From Liopterus haemorrhoidalis (taxonomy: Eukaryota; Arthropoda; Insecta; Coleoptera; Dytiscidae), in NCBI GenBank assembly GCA_963971575.1, contig OZ020616.1:2438924-2502923 (forward strand): DNA of 64,000 nt. Reading direction: 5' to 3'. The notes under the pieces were generated by a model. The model ran no database searches, was not told the DNA's origin, and worked only from the letters and a program-made list of their open reading frames with translations. A program made the translations under genes and the position numbers. Shown here one piece after another: positions 43,440-54,215 of the stretch. Position 1 is the first letter of the stretch. Each line of letters opens with the position of its first letter.

Positions 43440-43652
43440 TGTGGTAAATTTAATAAATGATCTTGACAACAGAAGTAGCCACGTCCACATTTTCGCATTA
43501 CACGTCAACGTCCACATTTTCATATTCCACGTCAACGTCCACATTTTCACACTCCAAATCACCATGCACAGATTCACTATTTTCACTACAGAAATTAGGA
43601 ATTTCTGCAAAATCAAATTTTCGCCAAAGAGCCATGTTGTTAATGTATGCAC
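43440..43652 (-). repeat. 27-bp tandem repeat coding an acidic ENVDVDV peptide array
   Basis: Three tandem units of about 27 bases around CACGTCAACGTCCACATTTT (43488-43560). On the minus strand one frame reads FAEIPNFCSENSESVHGDLE then CENVDVDVEYENVDVDV, a stop, and CENVDVATSVVK. Unit lengths divisible by three and preserved acidic residues suggest a formerly coding repeat. No family recognised. It sits beside the Jockey fragment. Confidence 0.6.
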
Positions 43653-43837
43653 GCTATGAACGTTGAAAATTAACTATCAAACAAGTATAACAACCCCCAA
43701 AATTTAGAAACAATAGGATTATAAATTTGGAAAATATCCTTAATTAAACTTCTTAACAAGGGTGGCCATTTTATTTTGGAAATACTATAAACAGTGTATA
43801 AAGATGTGTTCTATGTATTATATTTAGGTATTTTGTA

Positions 43838-43925
43838 AACTTTTGAAAATGGCGTAATAACCGAAATACGTATTGAGAAATTAAATATATTAGTGAGACC
43901 TACTAGTGCTTTTAATTGAATTTTT
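43838..43925 (+). mobile_element. Penelope-like element 3' end fragment
   Basis: ATGGCGTAATAACCGAAATA and CGTATTGAGAAATTAAATAT match the tail of the Penelope fragment at 54145-54215 (GATGGCGTCACTACCGAAAT, ACGTATAGAGTAATATTAAA). No coding sequence remains. Confidence 0.65.
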
Positions 43926-45238
43926 ATAAAAATGTTAGTATTTATTATAGGAATTATTTGAAAAGAAAATAGTAAAGGTAATTTTTGACCATCCTGTACG
44001 ACACAGTTTTAGAAAGGACGTTTTTAAGGTCAACTACCCTTGTTGAAAAGTCGTTCCATCATAACTGAAAAGAAGTTTATGACCTCTGAATTTAATATCT
44101 TTAATAAAATAACGATATATATCATCGGACGAGCGGCGACCAGCGACCTGCACGTCATTTCATTTGAAAAGGGGCATTTCCAATATTGAACTGAATCTTT
44201 AAAAGACCATTCATCAATGTTTCTCTAAAATATTACATTACAAAATCAAATACAGAAAAGTAAATAGCATTACATTACAAATTTTTACACATCTATCTTT
44301 TTTATGGGGGGGGGGGGGAGGCAATTTGTTCTTGCGCTGAGACCCACGCTTACCAGGGCCAGTCCTGAAAGGAAGTATGGTAAAAATTTTGCCTGTATTA
44401 GATAACCTACCAAATCCTGGAATATGTAAAAATTTACAAGACTTTTTTAGTATTTTTTTATTGTTAAAAATATTTTTTGAGAAAACTGATACCTTTAGAC
44501 CGAATACAGTATATAACTTGGTATATAATAAATTTAATTCCGTAGAAAATGCTCAGTCTTTTCCGTATATTACATCAATGTCACCCAAGAGAGCCGTTAC
44601 AGTATTCGTTTTATGGTCTTTTCAATATAACTAATGTATAAGGTGACTACACACATTGTCAGTACAATATGCAAGCTTTTATCATGAATAATGATGCAAA
44701 GATTTAATCTAAATTTTTTTTTTTTTGAAATTATTAAATTCTTCTAAAAAAAATATCCTAATAAAATTGATAATCTACGTAGATTAACGAAATATAGATA
44801 TGCTTAAATATGAATTTATTTTACGGTCATTTTATTTCAAACTTAAAACCATGCGACAGGAATACTCAGGGCCGTGGCGAGCGATTACGGGCCCTGGTAC
44901 AAAAAACGTTATCAGAATTAAAATAGCTGAAAGTGTAACGCAGTGCCGCTAAAGAGTGATGATTGGTTAACAGACAATGTGGTTTTTAAAGAAATATTAG
45001 AATAGAGTGTAGGTGTATAAAAGCTTGGGATTCACTGGTATATATGGTATTAGATATCATTCTCTGTTTCTTAACTTCGTGTGGAACTAGATTTATCTAG
45101 TTACATTTAATAATTAAATAACAGTTTGAGACCGAATGTTTTTAACATTGCAAATCGGGATTTTATAAGAAATTTTTAGGTTAGATACTTTTAAATTAGG
45201 TAAAATATTAATATCAGATTCAATAGAACTTGATTTTT
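43926..45238. other. Unassigned, with a poly-G-linked dispersed repeat
   Basis: 44303-44400 (a run of about 14 G, then CACGCTTACCAGGGCCAGTC, GAAGTATGGTAAAAATTTTG) recurs inverted at 60688-60775. This looks like one end of a TIR element with a variable G tract. A similar G run is at 63607. Confidence 0.5.
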
Positions 45239-46650
45239 AGGGTTTTGTAGGTATGACCACCAAAAAACCCTTATAACGTCACTCATGTGTTTGTCTGTCT
45301 GTACAATAGAAATTGTAGCCAAACGGCTGAACATAGAAAGTTGAAATTTGGCATGCTTGTACAACTTCTTGACCCACATATAGGAAAACTATAGACAGTT
45401 CATAAAAATACAGCACGGGGTAAATATAAACAAATATTTATTTAAAACAAAAATAAATATTTTTTTAAAATTTTAACTGGGGCATCAAATGAAATCTCTT
45501 AATGCGTGGAAGCACATATTTTTATTTTTGAAAAATCTTTTTATGGGGTTTTTGTCAATGGCAAAAAACGTTTGTCTCCCACCCTATCTTTCAGAGAGGT
45601 TGAACTAAAAATCTGAAAAAAATCTCAATAATGTATATTGATGGGAACCGGAATAGCTCAACAGAAAAATTTGATCAAATTGGTTCTTCGCAAAATATTT
45701 TTTTTGTTGTCGAAAAAAAAATGTTTTTAAATTTACTGTGTGGTATCAAAAGAAAGTTCTTATGACGTAGATAAAGGAAGTAGTTTTTTATTTATTTTTT
45801 TTATTTTAGTTCGATTTTATCCAAAGAAGTACTAAAAATTCAGTGTCCCGCACCTTTTAACCCTAAGGGGTTAAATTAAAAGTCTGAAAAAATTCTAAGC
45901 AATGTATATTGCTATGAACAGGAAACGGACGAGAGGAATTTGTTATCCGATTTCGTTTTTAGAAAATATTAGTTTTTGTGTTATTGAAAAAAAAAAATAA
46001 TAATAATTTAAATTTTATAGTGGGGATATTAAATGGAAGCTCTTTAAGTGCAGATTAATGAACGGTAATTTATTTTTGAAATAAATTTCATTTTGACTAA
46101 ATTTTTCCAAGTATTAAGATTTTCTTTTAGTATCTTTTAAAAAATAAAAAAATATATTTGTATATACATGGATACATATTGTTATGGGCAGAGAAGAGGT
46201 AGGTAAATTTTTTTTGCAAATATCGACTAGGAAAATAAATAAATAACTGGCCGGTTGCTGGGATTCTATTTCTAGTAGAGAATCTGTTAGTTTTTCATAT
46301 AGTCGCAATATAAACAATGTATCTGTAGGCGTTATGCTCTTGCGTGACAAAAGATCGCTCGCAGTGTTGCCAGGTCTGGATGTAAATAATATTTTTGCAA
46401 ATATACAAAAAAATAAATAAATTAATAAAAAATGCGTTATAATATATATTATGGCATTATTAGAGATATATGATACACGGTAGAAAAAATCTAACTGCAA
46501 CCTTCTTGTCGTGCCTATCGATGTAAAGGATTTAAAACCAACACTTGTAATTGTGTTATGTAGTGACAGGCATTCATCGTTTGGCCTTCTAATAATCATC
46601 ATTCACTGACTAAATACCTACAAAACTCTGAAATGTGTGAAAATTCACAC
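45239..46650 (+). mobile_element. Divergent family C element with internal tandem units
   Basis: Starts AGGGTTTTGTAGGTATGACC with a short (TCTG)n (45290-45302), then AGCCAAACGGCTGAACATAG. From about 45475 a unit of roughly 280 bases, beginning GGGGCATCAAATGAAATCTC and containing AATGTATATTGATGGGAACC, is repeated as TGTGGTATCAAAAGAAAGTT...AATGTATATTGCTATGAACA and begins a third time at about 46022. It ends with CTACAAAACTCTGAAATGTG and the terminal palindrome at 46635. No tRNA-like module was found. An open minus frame of 162 codons (46114-46602) shows no protein features. Confidence 0.72.
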
Positions 46651-48012
46651 TAGTTTTTGTAATTGTTATTTTGTTTGTCGCTATTTAGAACTCACAAGCT
46701 CTGCTTTCGTTTCATTGGGTACATTCGATTTGACGCTCCAAGCGTTCCGAGCACGCTCTGTACACTCAAACGTGTTCGATTTGACGCTCGGAGTACACTC
46801 AGTTGCATTCGTTTTGCGATCGAGCGAGCATTTAGAGTGCGCTCTATGTGTTCGGGGTTTTAAGACCGAGCATATGGTGTATGATGTAAAAAAGTGAGGG
46901 AACGGCGGGAAAAAAATGAAAGTTTAAAATTAAATTATAAATAAAATAAAAATAATAGCCTTAGACAAATAACAATAGACTAATAATATTGTTATTTGTC
47001 TATGGCTGCAGAGTACGGCCATTTTATGTATTTGTGACGTTCTGTAAACAACAAAAAAATTATTAAAATACATCGTGCATAAAATTAAAATGAAAATAAT
47101 TCATTAGATTCATTCATTAATTATTATTTAGTTTTTAATTAATTTTATTTCTTCATCATTGAAAAAAAATCAAGGAAAAACCGAGGTATATAATTTTGAT
47201 TCATGATTGACGTGAACTAATCTGACAATAAAAACGCCGTCTAAAATTGTAGGGTTAGATTTTACAAACATTACGTCACAAGAACGCTCGCTCCGTTAGT
47301 GATCTATTCATGACGTCACCATCAACTGTTCGCTCAGCGGTCACTCTACTCTGTACAACTCGAATGCACCCCTTGTATTTAATAATAATAAATTAGAAAC
47401 AAAAGAATATGAAATCACGCATAATATTTTGGGTTCATTGGCATATTTGACACTTTTGCAACATTTGGCAGCGCCGTTCCTGTGTCCTATAAGAGCAATA
47501 CTGCCTTCTAACGTTTGAACGGACTATAGTTCCACACGAAACTAAGAAATGGATAATAGTTGTGCTAATTTAACTGATCAATAAAATTAATAAATCACTT
47601 TCGCAAATATTCTGGGACGGATTAGTTGGTTATATATTAATAGTGTATTTGAAATGTTAGAGCTGTGTAATATTGTACGCAATACGAGTACATCCACAGA
47701 CGTATATAGGTTAACCCTACGTACTACGTCGAATGAAACATAAACTTGAAATTCTGTTGATATGGGTACAATGCGGTTTTGAAGTGTCAACATTTCATGG
47801 ATTTTTGGGGCCCGAATTGTACGCAATCGATAAGATTTCTTTTATGAAAAGGAAATTACCTTTCTCAACGTCGACAATGGTTTAGTAAGAAACGTAGAAA
47901 TGTGAAAACGTTATTATGATTTACTTCACAAGATCTTTTAAAAGCTTCAAATCAATATAAAATCACTTTAAAATGTTTAAAATAAACACAGAGAGAGATG
48001 TAGACTGTTTTT
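46651..48012. other. Unassigned; hairpin and GC-rich motifs
   Basis: 46962-47002 is a hairpin (TAGACAAATAACAAT, 11-base loop, complement). 46720-46860 has recurring TTCGATTTGACGCTC and CACTC words, of unknown nature. TTCTTAACTTCGTGTGGAAC at 45070 and its inverted relative GTTCCACACGAAACTAAGAA at 47529 could be ends of a 2.5-kb element around the C copy. Confidence 0.45.
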
Positions 48013-48059
48013 AGGGTTTTGTAGGTATGACCAAAAAACCCTTATACCGTCATTTTGTC

Positions 48060-48093
<34 letters not shown>

Positions 48094-49346
48094 TCGGTAA
48101 AAATTGTAGCCAAACGGCTAAACCTAGAGAGTTGAAATTTGGCATGCTTACACAACTCTTTGACCCGCACATAGGAAAAATACTAAAACATCTAAAAAAC
48201 ATATCCCCCTAAAAATATAAACAAATATATGCTCATCGAAAAAAAAAATATTTTTTTACAATTCTGTGTAGGGTATCAAATGAAAGCCCTTGGTACGTGG
48301 ATTAACGATCAAATTTTTATTTTTACAAAATAAATTATTTTGAAGCGATTTTTGCCAAAATTGTGCAAAAAAATGTTTGTCCCACACCCTGTAGCCCAGA
48401 TGGTTTAAACTAAAAATCTGAAAAAAATCTAAATAATGTACATTGGTGTGAACCGGAATAGTACAACAGGAATTTTTGATCAGATTATGTTTTTGGAAAA
48501 AAAAGCATTTTTTGTGTTTTTTTGCTAATAATGTTGAAAACTTATAGTTATATAACACACTAAACTGTAACGTGTATCTTGGTGCAATGGTTACGGTACT
48601 AGCGTTCTGCCCAAGAAAATAAGTTCAAATCCCACGAGAAAAGACAATATTATTATTATTTTTTTTGCATTTTTATTTTGTTTAAATTATTTTTTCAAAA
48701 TTCTAGTTATATTTTGGCAAATATTGCATTTAATTTTTAAAAGCGTAAATTTAATAACCAGTGGAAATCGTTGAAATTATAATTTAATTCTGTTTGAATG
48801 TACACGAAATCAAAGGGAGGAGCTATGACTAGAAACAACCAATGAAGCCATAGACGCAATTTTCAAAATCTTAATGAACCTTGCTATATAAAAAAAAATA
48901 CTGCACATATTAAGAAACCTGAATAATGGTATTAGGCACTCGAATTAAAATTAACATAAAAATATTTTAACATAAAATTTGTTTTTAAAGCTCTTAGATT
49001 ACGATGATAAATTATTTTTAAAATATTGTTCATTTTACAGTGAATACTACAAAGCAAAATATGTCCTACACACTCAGCATTCCGCCTTCACTTAATATTT
49101 TTAGATTATATATCTATCTAAGAGGAATTTTTTCAAAATTTTATTGAACCTTGCTATATAAAAAAAAAAAAAAAATACTGCACATATTTAGAAACTTACA
49201 TAATGGTATTAGGCATTCGAATTAAAATTAACAAAAAAAAAATATATATTTTAACATAAAATTTATTTTGGCATTCCAAATAATCATTATTCACTTACTA
49301 AATACCTGCGAAACCCTGAAATGTGTGAAAATTCACACTTCACATA
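48013..49346 (+). mobile_element. Family C Helentron-like element, longest copy, 3' region duplicated
   Basis: Full 5' end AGGGTTTTGTAGGTATGACC, (TCTG)n (48060-48091), GCCAAACGGCTAAACCTAGA, tRNA-like module (48571-48646). A 3' portion with CTTGCTATATAAAAAAAA appears twice (48890 and 49150), and it finishes TACCTGCGAAACCCTGAAAT with palindrome GTGTGAA-AA-TTCACAC and TTCACATAA. The 5' end is preceded by TGTTTTT. Confidence 0.8.
48571..48646 (+). other. tRNA-like module inside family C
   Basis: A box TGGTGCAATGG and, 45 bases on, AAGTTCAAATCCCACG, the best B-box match of the four modules. Its sequence differs from the other modules, while both flanks are the same. Confidence 0.62.
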
Positions 49347-49559
49347 AATTTTTTTGGTATAAGCTGAACTAGATTTTAAACTCATTTTGTTTAACAAAAG
49401 CAAACTTCAATCGTCAAAAAATGAGCTTGTGGCAACTTAAGGAAATAATAAATCCATTTTGTTTGGCTTAAACATTTAGAACAGACTTAAGAATAGAATA
49501 CATAAAATATTCGTTTGAAAAAAAATTGCAAGATTCTGCTGCGAAAATGGAGAAAACAA

Positions 49560-49776
49560 TCAATTTCTGGTTAAGTGGATAGAGAAACTGTGCAAGATTT
49601 GTGAAGAAGCCTTGGAAAATATAAAACATCTAAAAGAATGCCAAAAGATAGAACCGGAAACGAGGAACAGAAAACAGTTCTTGGCTGACGAAGGAGGAGA
49701 AATGGAGTGGATGAAGATGGTTAAAAAAAAAGAGTTCAGCTTAACAATAAAGTCAAAGGACCTAAAGAAAAAGTAC
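49560..49776 (+). pseudogene. Non-LTR retrotransposon Cys/His knuckle fragment
   Basis: KLCKICEEALENIKHLKECQ has C-x2-C-x8-H-x3-C, the same spacing as CRLCKEADETVEHLVSC in the relic at 35339. It is followed by RKQFLADEGGEMEWMKMVKK, a form seen at the C-terminus of LINE-encoded proteins. A MITE interrupts it at 49780. Alternatively a small unrelated lysine-rich frame; the spacing is the main argument. Confidence 0.5.
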
Positions 49777-49779
49777 TTA

Positions 49780-50038
49780 GGCCCGGTCTTTCCACCTTCA
49801 GATAAAGTTCCAGGTAACTATCTGACAGATAAGGTTATTTGTAACTTCATCTGCTGAATAAATGTCAATACCAGTCAGTGAATCCAATACGTCAGTCTCA
49901 TTATCCGTTAGATAACTATCCGATAGATACATTTGTATAGAAAGAAGGGATGACAATTACTCAGCAGATGAAGTTACAAATAACCTTATCTGTCAGATAG
50001 TTACCTGGAACTTTATCTGAAGGTGGAAAAACCGGGCC
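49780..50038. mobile_element. PIF/Harbinger-type MITE with TTA duplication
   Basis: 259 bp. Inverted ends of about 77 bases, nearly perfect, starting GGCCCGGTCTTTCCACCTTC. Flanked by TTA on both sides (49777-49779, 50039-50041), the preferred 3-bp target of PIF/Harbinger elements. Only about 100 bases lie between the arms. A partial copy of the same end lies at 63560-63600. Confidence 0.94.
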
Positions 50039-50041
50039 TTA

Positions 50042-50450
50042 ATGTATTATATTGTTTATATTGTTAGATTTTATACTCTATTGTTCTCTATTCGAAACCA
50101 CAAGCATGCAAAATTCACAAGAACTTCATCAACGTTTTCAAATTGAAGGAGACGAATCATTACCGTTGAATCTTGACTGCATTACACTAAATTCCCTAAA
50201 TAAAGAAAGTATATAGCACAAACCTTTGTTGAAGCCGACGTCAGATTTGTGTCCCTTGTTTAATTGGCAACACTGCTTCCCCTGTTGACAGAGAATTTTA
50301 TTAATCCAGGCTAACGAAATTTAAGTACTATTTTACATACATATTTGAGTTTTATATGGCAAGCCATTTTAACATTTAATAATAGGATCATGTCTCATAG
50401 AAAATATTTATAAAATTTTCCTATCTCACAGAAATACTACGAATTTCATA
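50042..50450. other. Unassigned
   Basis: AT-rich. The right part holds TCTCATAGAA / TCTCACAGAA words that recur at 51785-52110 on the far side of the transposon at 50453, so the insertion seems to lie inside an old repeat of that type. Confidence 0.45.
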
Positions 50451-50452
50451 TA

Positions 50453-51753
50453 CAAGGTGTCTCAAAAGAAATTTTATATTTATTTAGCTTACTGCGTGAA
50501 CGCAACGTATCCGAGGGGCGCGGGGGTTATGTCAATCGGTAGCCTGGCTCTTGGGAATTCAATCGCTATGGAGCGTTTCTCGGGAGCAGACCGCGCGTTA
50601 TGCGTGCGAGAGTTTTACAAAAACGGTGATTCGGCGACTGTAGCGCGTAGAAAATTCTGCAGTATTCGAGGTTTTCGCCACTTAAATGATGCGCCAAGCA
50701 TTCCTCTCATTCGACATTGGGTTAAAAAGTTTGAAGAGACTGGTACAACGCTGGATAAATCAAAATCCGGGCGACCTAGGTCATCAAGAACGGTAGAAAA
50801 CGTGGAGAATGTTAATCAGTCTGTTCGTGACGACCCGAACCTTTCAATTCGGAAGCGCGCAAGAGCTTTAAATGTGCATAGATCATTATTACATCGCATT
50901 ATACACAAAGACCTAAAGCTGCACCCCTACAAAATTCAATTGGTGCAAGAATTAAAGCCCCAAGATGCCAGTCAGAGGCTTAATTTCGTAAATCAGGTGA
51001 TTGAGCGATTTTCAACGTTTACCAACATTTTGTTTTCGGATGAAGCTCATTTTCATCTTAATGGCCACGTAAATAAGCAGAACTGCCGCTACTGGAGCGC
51101 AACGAATCTGAAACGCAAACATCAGAATCCCCTACATTCGCCTAAAGTGACCGTATGGGCTGCGATGTCGGCGCGAGGAATTATCGGCCCTTACTTTTTT
51201 GAAGACGAAAGGGGGCGTGCAGTTACAGTGAATTCAGAGCGTTATGTGGAGATGTTAGACAACTTCTTGGTAACTGAACTGCAAAACTTTCCTGGCTATA
51301 ACCAAAGAACATGGTTCCAACAGGACGGAGCAACTTCCAATATGTCTCTGCCACGTGTTCGTGAAATTTTCTCAGGCAAATGGATCTCCCGGAGAGGTGA
51401 CATAAATTGGCCTCCACACAGTCCAGATTTAACCCTTATGGACTTTTTCCTATGGGGTTATCTTAAATCTAAAGTTTACGTCAATAAACCTACTTCACTG
51501 GCGCATTTGAAAGAAAATATCCGTCACGAAATGGCAGCCATCCCTGAGTCCACCTGCCGAGACGTCATAAGTAATTTTACTGTTCGATTAAATGAGTGCC
51601 GAGAACGCGAGGGTCTACATTTAGACGATATTATTTTTAAGAAATAAATCCCCAAAAAGTGTATTTTAATAATTAATAAACATTTTTTCTATATACGGCT
51701 TACTTTTTTTTTAATCGATCCACTAAATATAAAATTTCGTTTGAGACACCTTG
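50453..51753 (+). mobile_element. Complete IS630/Tc1-mariner-type transposon, DD38D
   Basis: 1301 bp with inverted ends of about 32 bases (CAAGGTGTCTCAAAAGAAAT / CAAGGTGTCTCAAACGAAAT) inside a TA duplication (50451-50452, 51754-51755). It carries one uninterrupted transposase gene. Of all elements in the window, this is the youngest-looking autonomous candidate. Confidence 0.95.
50568..51647 (+). CDS. IS630-like transposase, intact reading frame
   Basis: Cuts and pastes its own element at TA sites. Start chosen at MERFSGADRALCVREFYKNG, the usual N-terminus of this group, giving 359 residues; an in-frame ATG at 50529 would add 13. HTH/linker at about residues 1-120 (PSIPLIRHWVKKFEETGTTL, KSKSGRPRSSRT, RKRARALNVHRSLLHRIIHK, HPYKIQLVQELKPQDASQR). 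First catalytic Asp in ILFSDEAHFHLNGHVNKQN, second in WFQQDGATSN, third in SPDLTLMDFFLWGYL, with 38 residues between the second and third by hand count. C-terminus LHLDDIIFKK. The second motif is normally QQDGATAHT: the histidine has become asparagine, and SPDLTPLD reads SPDLTLMD, so activity is uncertain although the frame is open. Confidence 0.95.
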   Translation: MERFSGADRALCVREFYKNGDSATVARRKFCSIRGFRHLNDAPSIPLIRHWVKKFEETGTTLDKSKSGRPRSSRTVENVENVNQSVRDDPNLSIRKRARALNVHRSLLHRIIHKDLKLHPYKIQLVQELKPQDASQRLNFVNQVIERFSTFTNILFSDEAHFHLNGHVNKQNCRYWSATNLKRKHQNPLHSPKVTVWAAMSARGIIGPYFFEDERGRAVTVNSERYVEMLDNFLVTELQNFPGYNQRTWFQQDGATSNMSLPRVREIFSGKWISRRGDINWPPHSPDLTLMDFFLWGYLKSKVYVNKPTSLAHLKENIRHEMAAIPESTCRDVISNFTVRLNECREREGLHLDDIIFKK

Positions 51754-51755
51754 TA

Positions 51756-53059
51756 CAATGAAATACATTTATAAACATTTTTATGAGAGACGTACATGTT
51801 TCCACTAATTTCTATGAGAGTGAAAGAGTTTGTTGTTTAAAACATTTTTATCTCATAAGAATTGTAACAAAATGTTTAATCTCTCATAAGAAATCATTCG
51901 TAACATATCGTATCTCAATTTAATACATTCTTATGATAATTTAAATGAAACATTTCACGTCTCACGAGAAATCGTCACTCACAAGAATTCATCAGTCATG
52001 AAAATAAATACTAAATCGGCGCGCTTACACGGCAAGCCGATTTAACACATAATATTAAGTTCGTGTCATCTTCAAAATATTACTTATCTCATAGAAATAC
52101 TTCGAATTTTATTTAAAATGAAGTGCAATTGCAAACATATATGTATATTATATATTGTATTTCTGCAACGAGGCTAATCGCCGATGTATTAAAAAACCTG
52201 TCAGGGGGCGAGCTCCTACACCTGGATGAGAGGGGAATGATTGTGGAAATGGGAGTAATGTAAACATATTATTCTCGCCTGAATAATGTCACCAACGGGG
52301 ACTTGAACCAGCTACATCACAATTCAGACTGTTATGACCTGTCCGGACTGCATGATTTAACGAGCTTAGTCACTCGTTGCTTTATTTTTTTTTAAATCCT
52401 ACCTACATATTCGAGTTACTCCAAATAAAACTATTCAATATACTTTATTTATTTATTCATAATTATCATTTATTAGTCTTAATAATGTATTTATTTATTT
52501 ATTATATTTTGATATCGTGTTCGGTCAACACAATGCAATTTATTATTTTTTATGAATTTGGTTCATTAAGGGCTCCAATATTAACCATTGTTTTAAAACA
52601 CACGTGTAAATTGTACAAAATTTTCAGAAAATATAATAATAAATTAGCAGTATTCATTAGCTATTACATAACCATTAAATTTTATTATTCCATATCATTG
52701 AATCATAAATAATATATCAAATTATATTTAAATATTAAACTATTATAACAAATATTCGAATAATTCATATATATGTGCGCACAGACACGTACTGTGATAT
52801 TGTATTAGTGCATTTACATTATTGTGTCTGGGGATGCGGATAATATCACATATTCTACCAAAATTGAATGAATAAATTAAATATAATTCAAAATTAATAT
52901 AAATAAAACATGTAAATAATATAATTTCTGCTGTTTGGATATAACACCCTGTATAACAACCATCCGTCCACCAGTGGTGGCTCATGGAACCTCTAATGGA
53001 GGTGCTGCAACCAAAAGTATAATTGAGATTTATTTCCGGAAATAAAATTAAGTTGGACA
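51756..53059. other. Unassigned; tRNA-like patch near 52250-52365
   Basis: 51785-52110 repeats words like TCTCATAAGAA in both orientations. The minus strand of 52365-52290 shows GTTCAAGTCCCCGTT (a B-box match, GGTTCAAGTCC), preceded by a weak A-box-like stretch, perhaps a SINE head. 52377-52712 is an AT-rich plus frame of 111 codons, rich in Phe, Ile and Tyr, which I do not believe is a gene. Confidence 0.45.
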
Positions 53060-53625
53060 TAACAAGGTGTGTATATTAAGTAACCGGACTGGCAAAATAG
53101 CGTTTGATCAGACAACATTTGGGACGCGGCACTTGGAGAGGCGGCAGGTGAACATGTGATACGCTTTCAGCACGAGTTTGAACTCGCTAGAGTAATTTTG
53201 TTGTCCGTAGCGATTTTTTTCATGAAACAGTTTTTTCTAGTGCGTTCTAAAAATGAGTGACATTTCGAGCAACGGTGTGCTATCAGGTTTTGCTTCAGAC
53301 ATGGGTACAGTGCAACGGAAACTTTTGTAAAACTTCAGAAGGCCTACAGAGACAGTGTTTTGTCAAGGGCTCAGGTTTTATGGTGATTTAAGGAATTTTC
53401 AGAAGGAAGAGAGTTGATTGAAGATGAATCAAGCAGCGGAAGGCTCTCATCTTCCAGAACCGATGAAAATGTCGACAGAATCCGGGATCATGTGCATTCA
53501 GATCGTCGTTTGACAGTCAGAATGATCGGGGAAGAATTGAATGATGAACGGTAGAGTCCACCGTTCATCATATTTTGACCAATGAATTGGGGATAAGAAA
53601 AATTTGTGCAAAAATGGTTCCAAAA
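53060..53625 (+). pseudogene. mariner-type transposase N-terminal remnant
   Basis: Broken reading: RCAIRFCFRHGYSATETFVK, LQKAYRDSVLSRAQVLW-stop-FKEFSEGRELIEDESSSGRL, NVDRIRDHVHSDRRLTVRMI and GEELN, then after a gap LGIRKICAKMVPKNF. This is the HTH region of a mariner group with the signature KMVPKNL. Noncoding lead sequence from 53060 contains GTATATTAAGTAACCGGACT, probably terminal repeat. The copy ends at the Penelope fragment (53626). Confidence 0.82.
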
Positions 53626-54215
53626 AACTTTTCAAATATAACTCCAGCCTTTTATAATAAATATACAATTAAAAATTTACTTGTTAATAACAAACTAGAT
53701 AAAACTGATTTACACAACAAAAGTGGAGTTTATCAAGCATCATACCAGGATTGCTCAACAAAATATATAGGCCAAACTGGTGGAAAATTTGTTACAAGAT
53801 TTGGAGAGCATTTGAAAGCCATCCAAAATAAAAAAGTAGAACAGTCAAACATAGCAGAACACATGATCACCAATAATCATAACCTTTCCATAATTTAAAC
53901 ATTCATAATAAAAGTCTTAAACTGAACCTTTTAGAATACCGAGAAATTCACAAAAATATTAACTCTGGAATTCCCTTAATGAATGACCAGACTGATGTTT
54001 ATAAATCACCTCTAATAAATCGGTAAAAAATAAAATTTCTCTTATCTGCTAATTTGTTTACACTTGTATTCGCTACCATTAATATTTGTTCCCACTGAAT
54101 GTATCTGTTAAAAATTAGTTTAGTTTGTAATTTAAACTCCTGTAGATGGCGTCACTACCGAAATACGTATAGAGTAATATTAAACTTATATTTGTGAAAC
54201 TTACCGAGTGCTTTA
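53626..54215 (+). pseudogene. Penelope-like element, GIY-YIG endonuclease and tail
   Basis: KSGVYQASYQDCSTKYIGQT and GGKFVTRFGEHLKAIQNKKV form the GIY-YIG nuclease of Penelope-like elements (here GVY...YIG; Arg in TRF, then EH), then NIAEHMITNNHN. After a shift: SLKLNLLEYREIHKNINSGI, MNDQTDVYKSPLINR-stop. 3' untranslated sequence with GATGGCGTCACTACCGAAAT runs to about 54215. The reverse transcriptase is absent (5' truncation). It is fused in frame to the mariner remnant, giving a chance 107-codon open frame that is not a real chimeric gene. Confidence 0.9.

Noticed and set aside
46114..46602. 162-codon minus-strand gene
   Set aside because: Longest frame in the divergent C copy, but its composition is that of AT-rich noncoding DNA (runs of Phe, Ile, Tyr), with no domain, and it lies across repeat-derived sequence.
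46720..46860. Coding exon rich in CGA/TCG codons
   Set aside because: Open in two overlapping frames because of a repeated TTCGATTTGACGCTC word; no domain and no splice sites that support it.
45070..47546. A 2.5-kb TIR element bounded by CGTGTGGAAC repeats
   Set aside because: The inverted match is only about 24 bases with mismatches, and neither side shows a target duplication. Kept as a note only.
50457..50567. Longer start for the DD38D transposase
   Set aside because: The upstream in-frame sequence begins in the terminal inverted repeat without ATG. The relatives start at the MERF-type sequence, so 50568 is preferred (50529 is possible).
52377..52712. 111-codon membrane-protein-like frame
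   Set aside because: Hydrophobicity comes from a TTT/ATT-rich composition; no start context, no homology, no splice context.
53575..53898. Fusion of transposase and GIY-YIG nuclease
   Set aside because: The frame joins a mariner remnant (up to MVPKNF) and a 5'-truncated Penelope fragment by chance. Both halves are damaged outside the frame.
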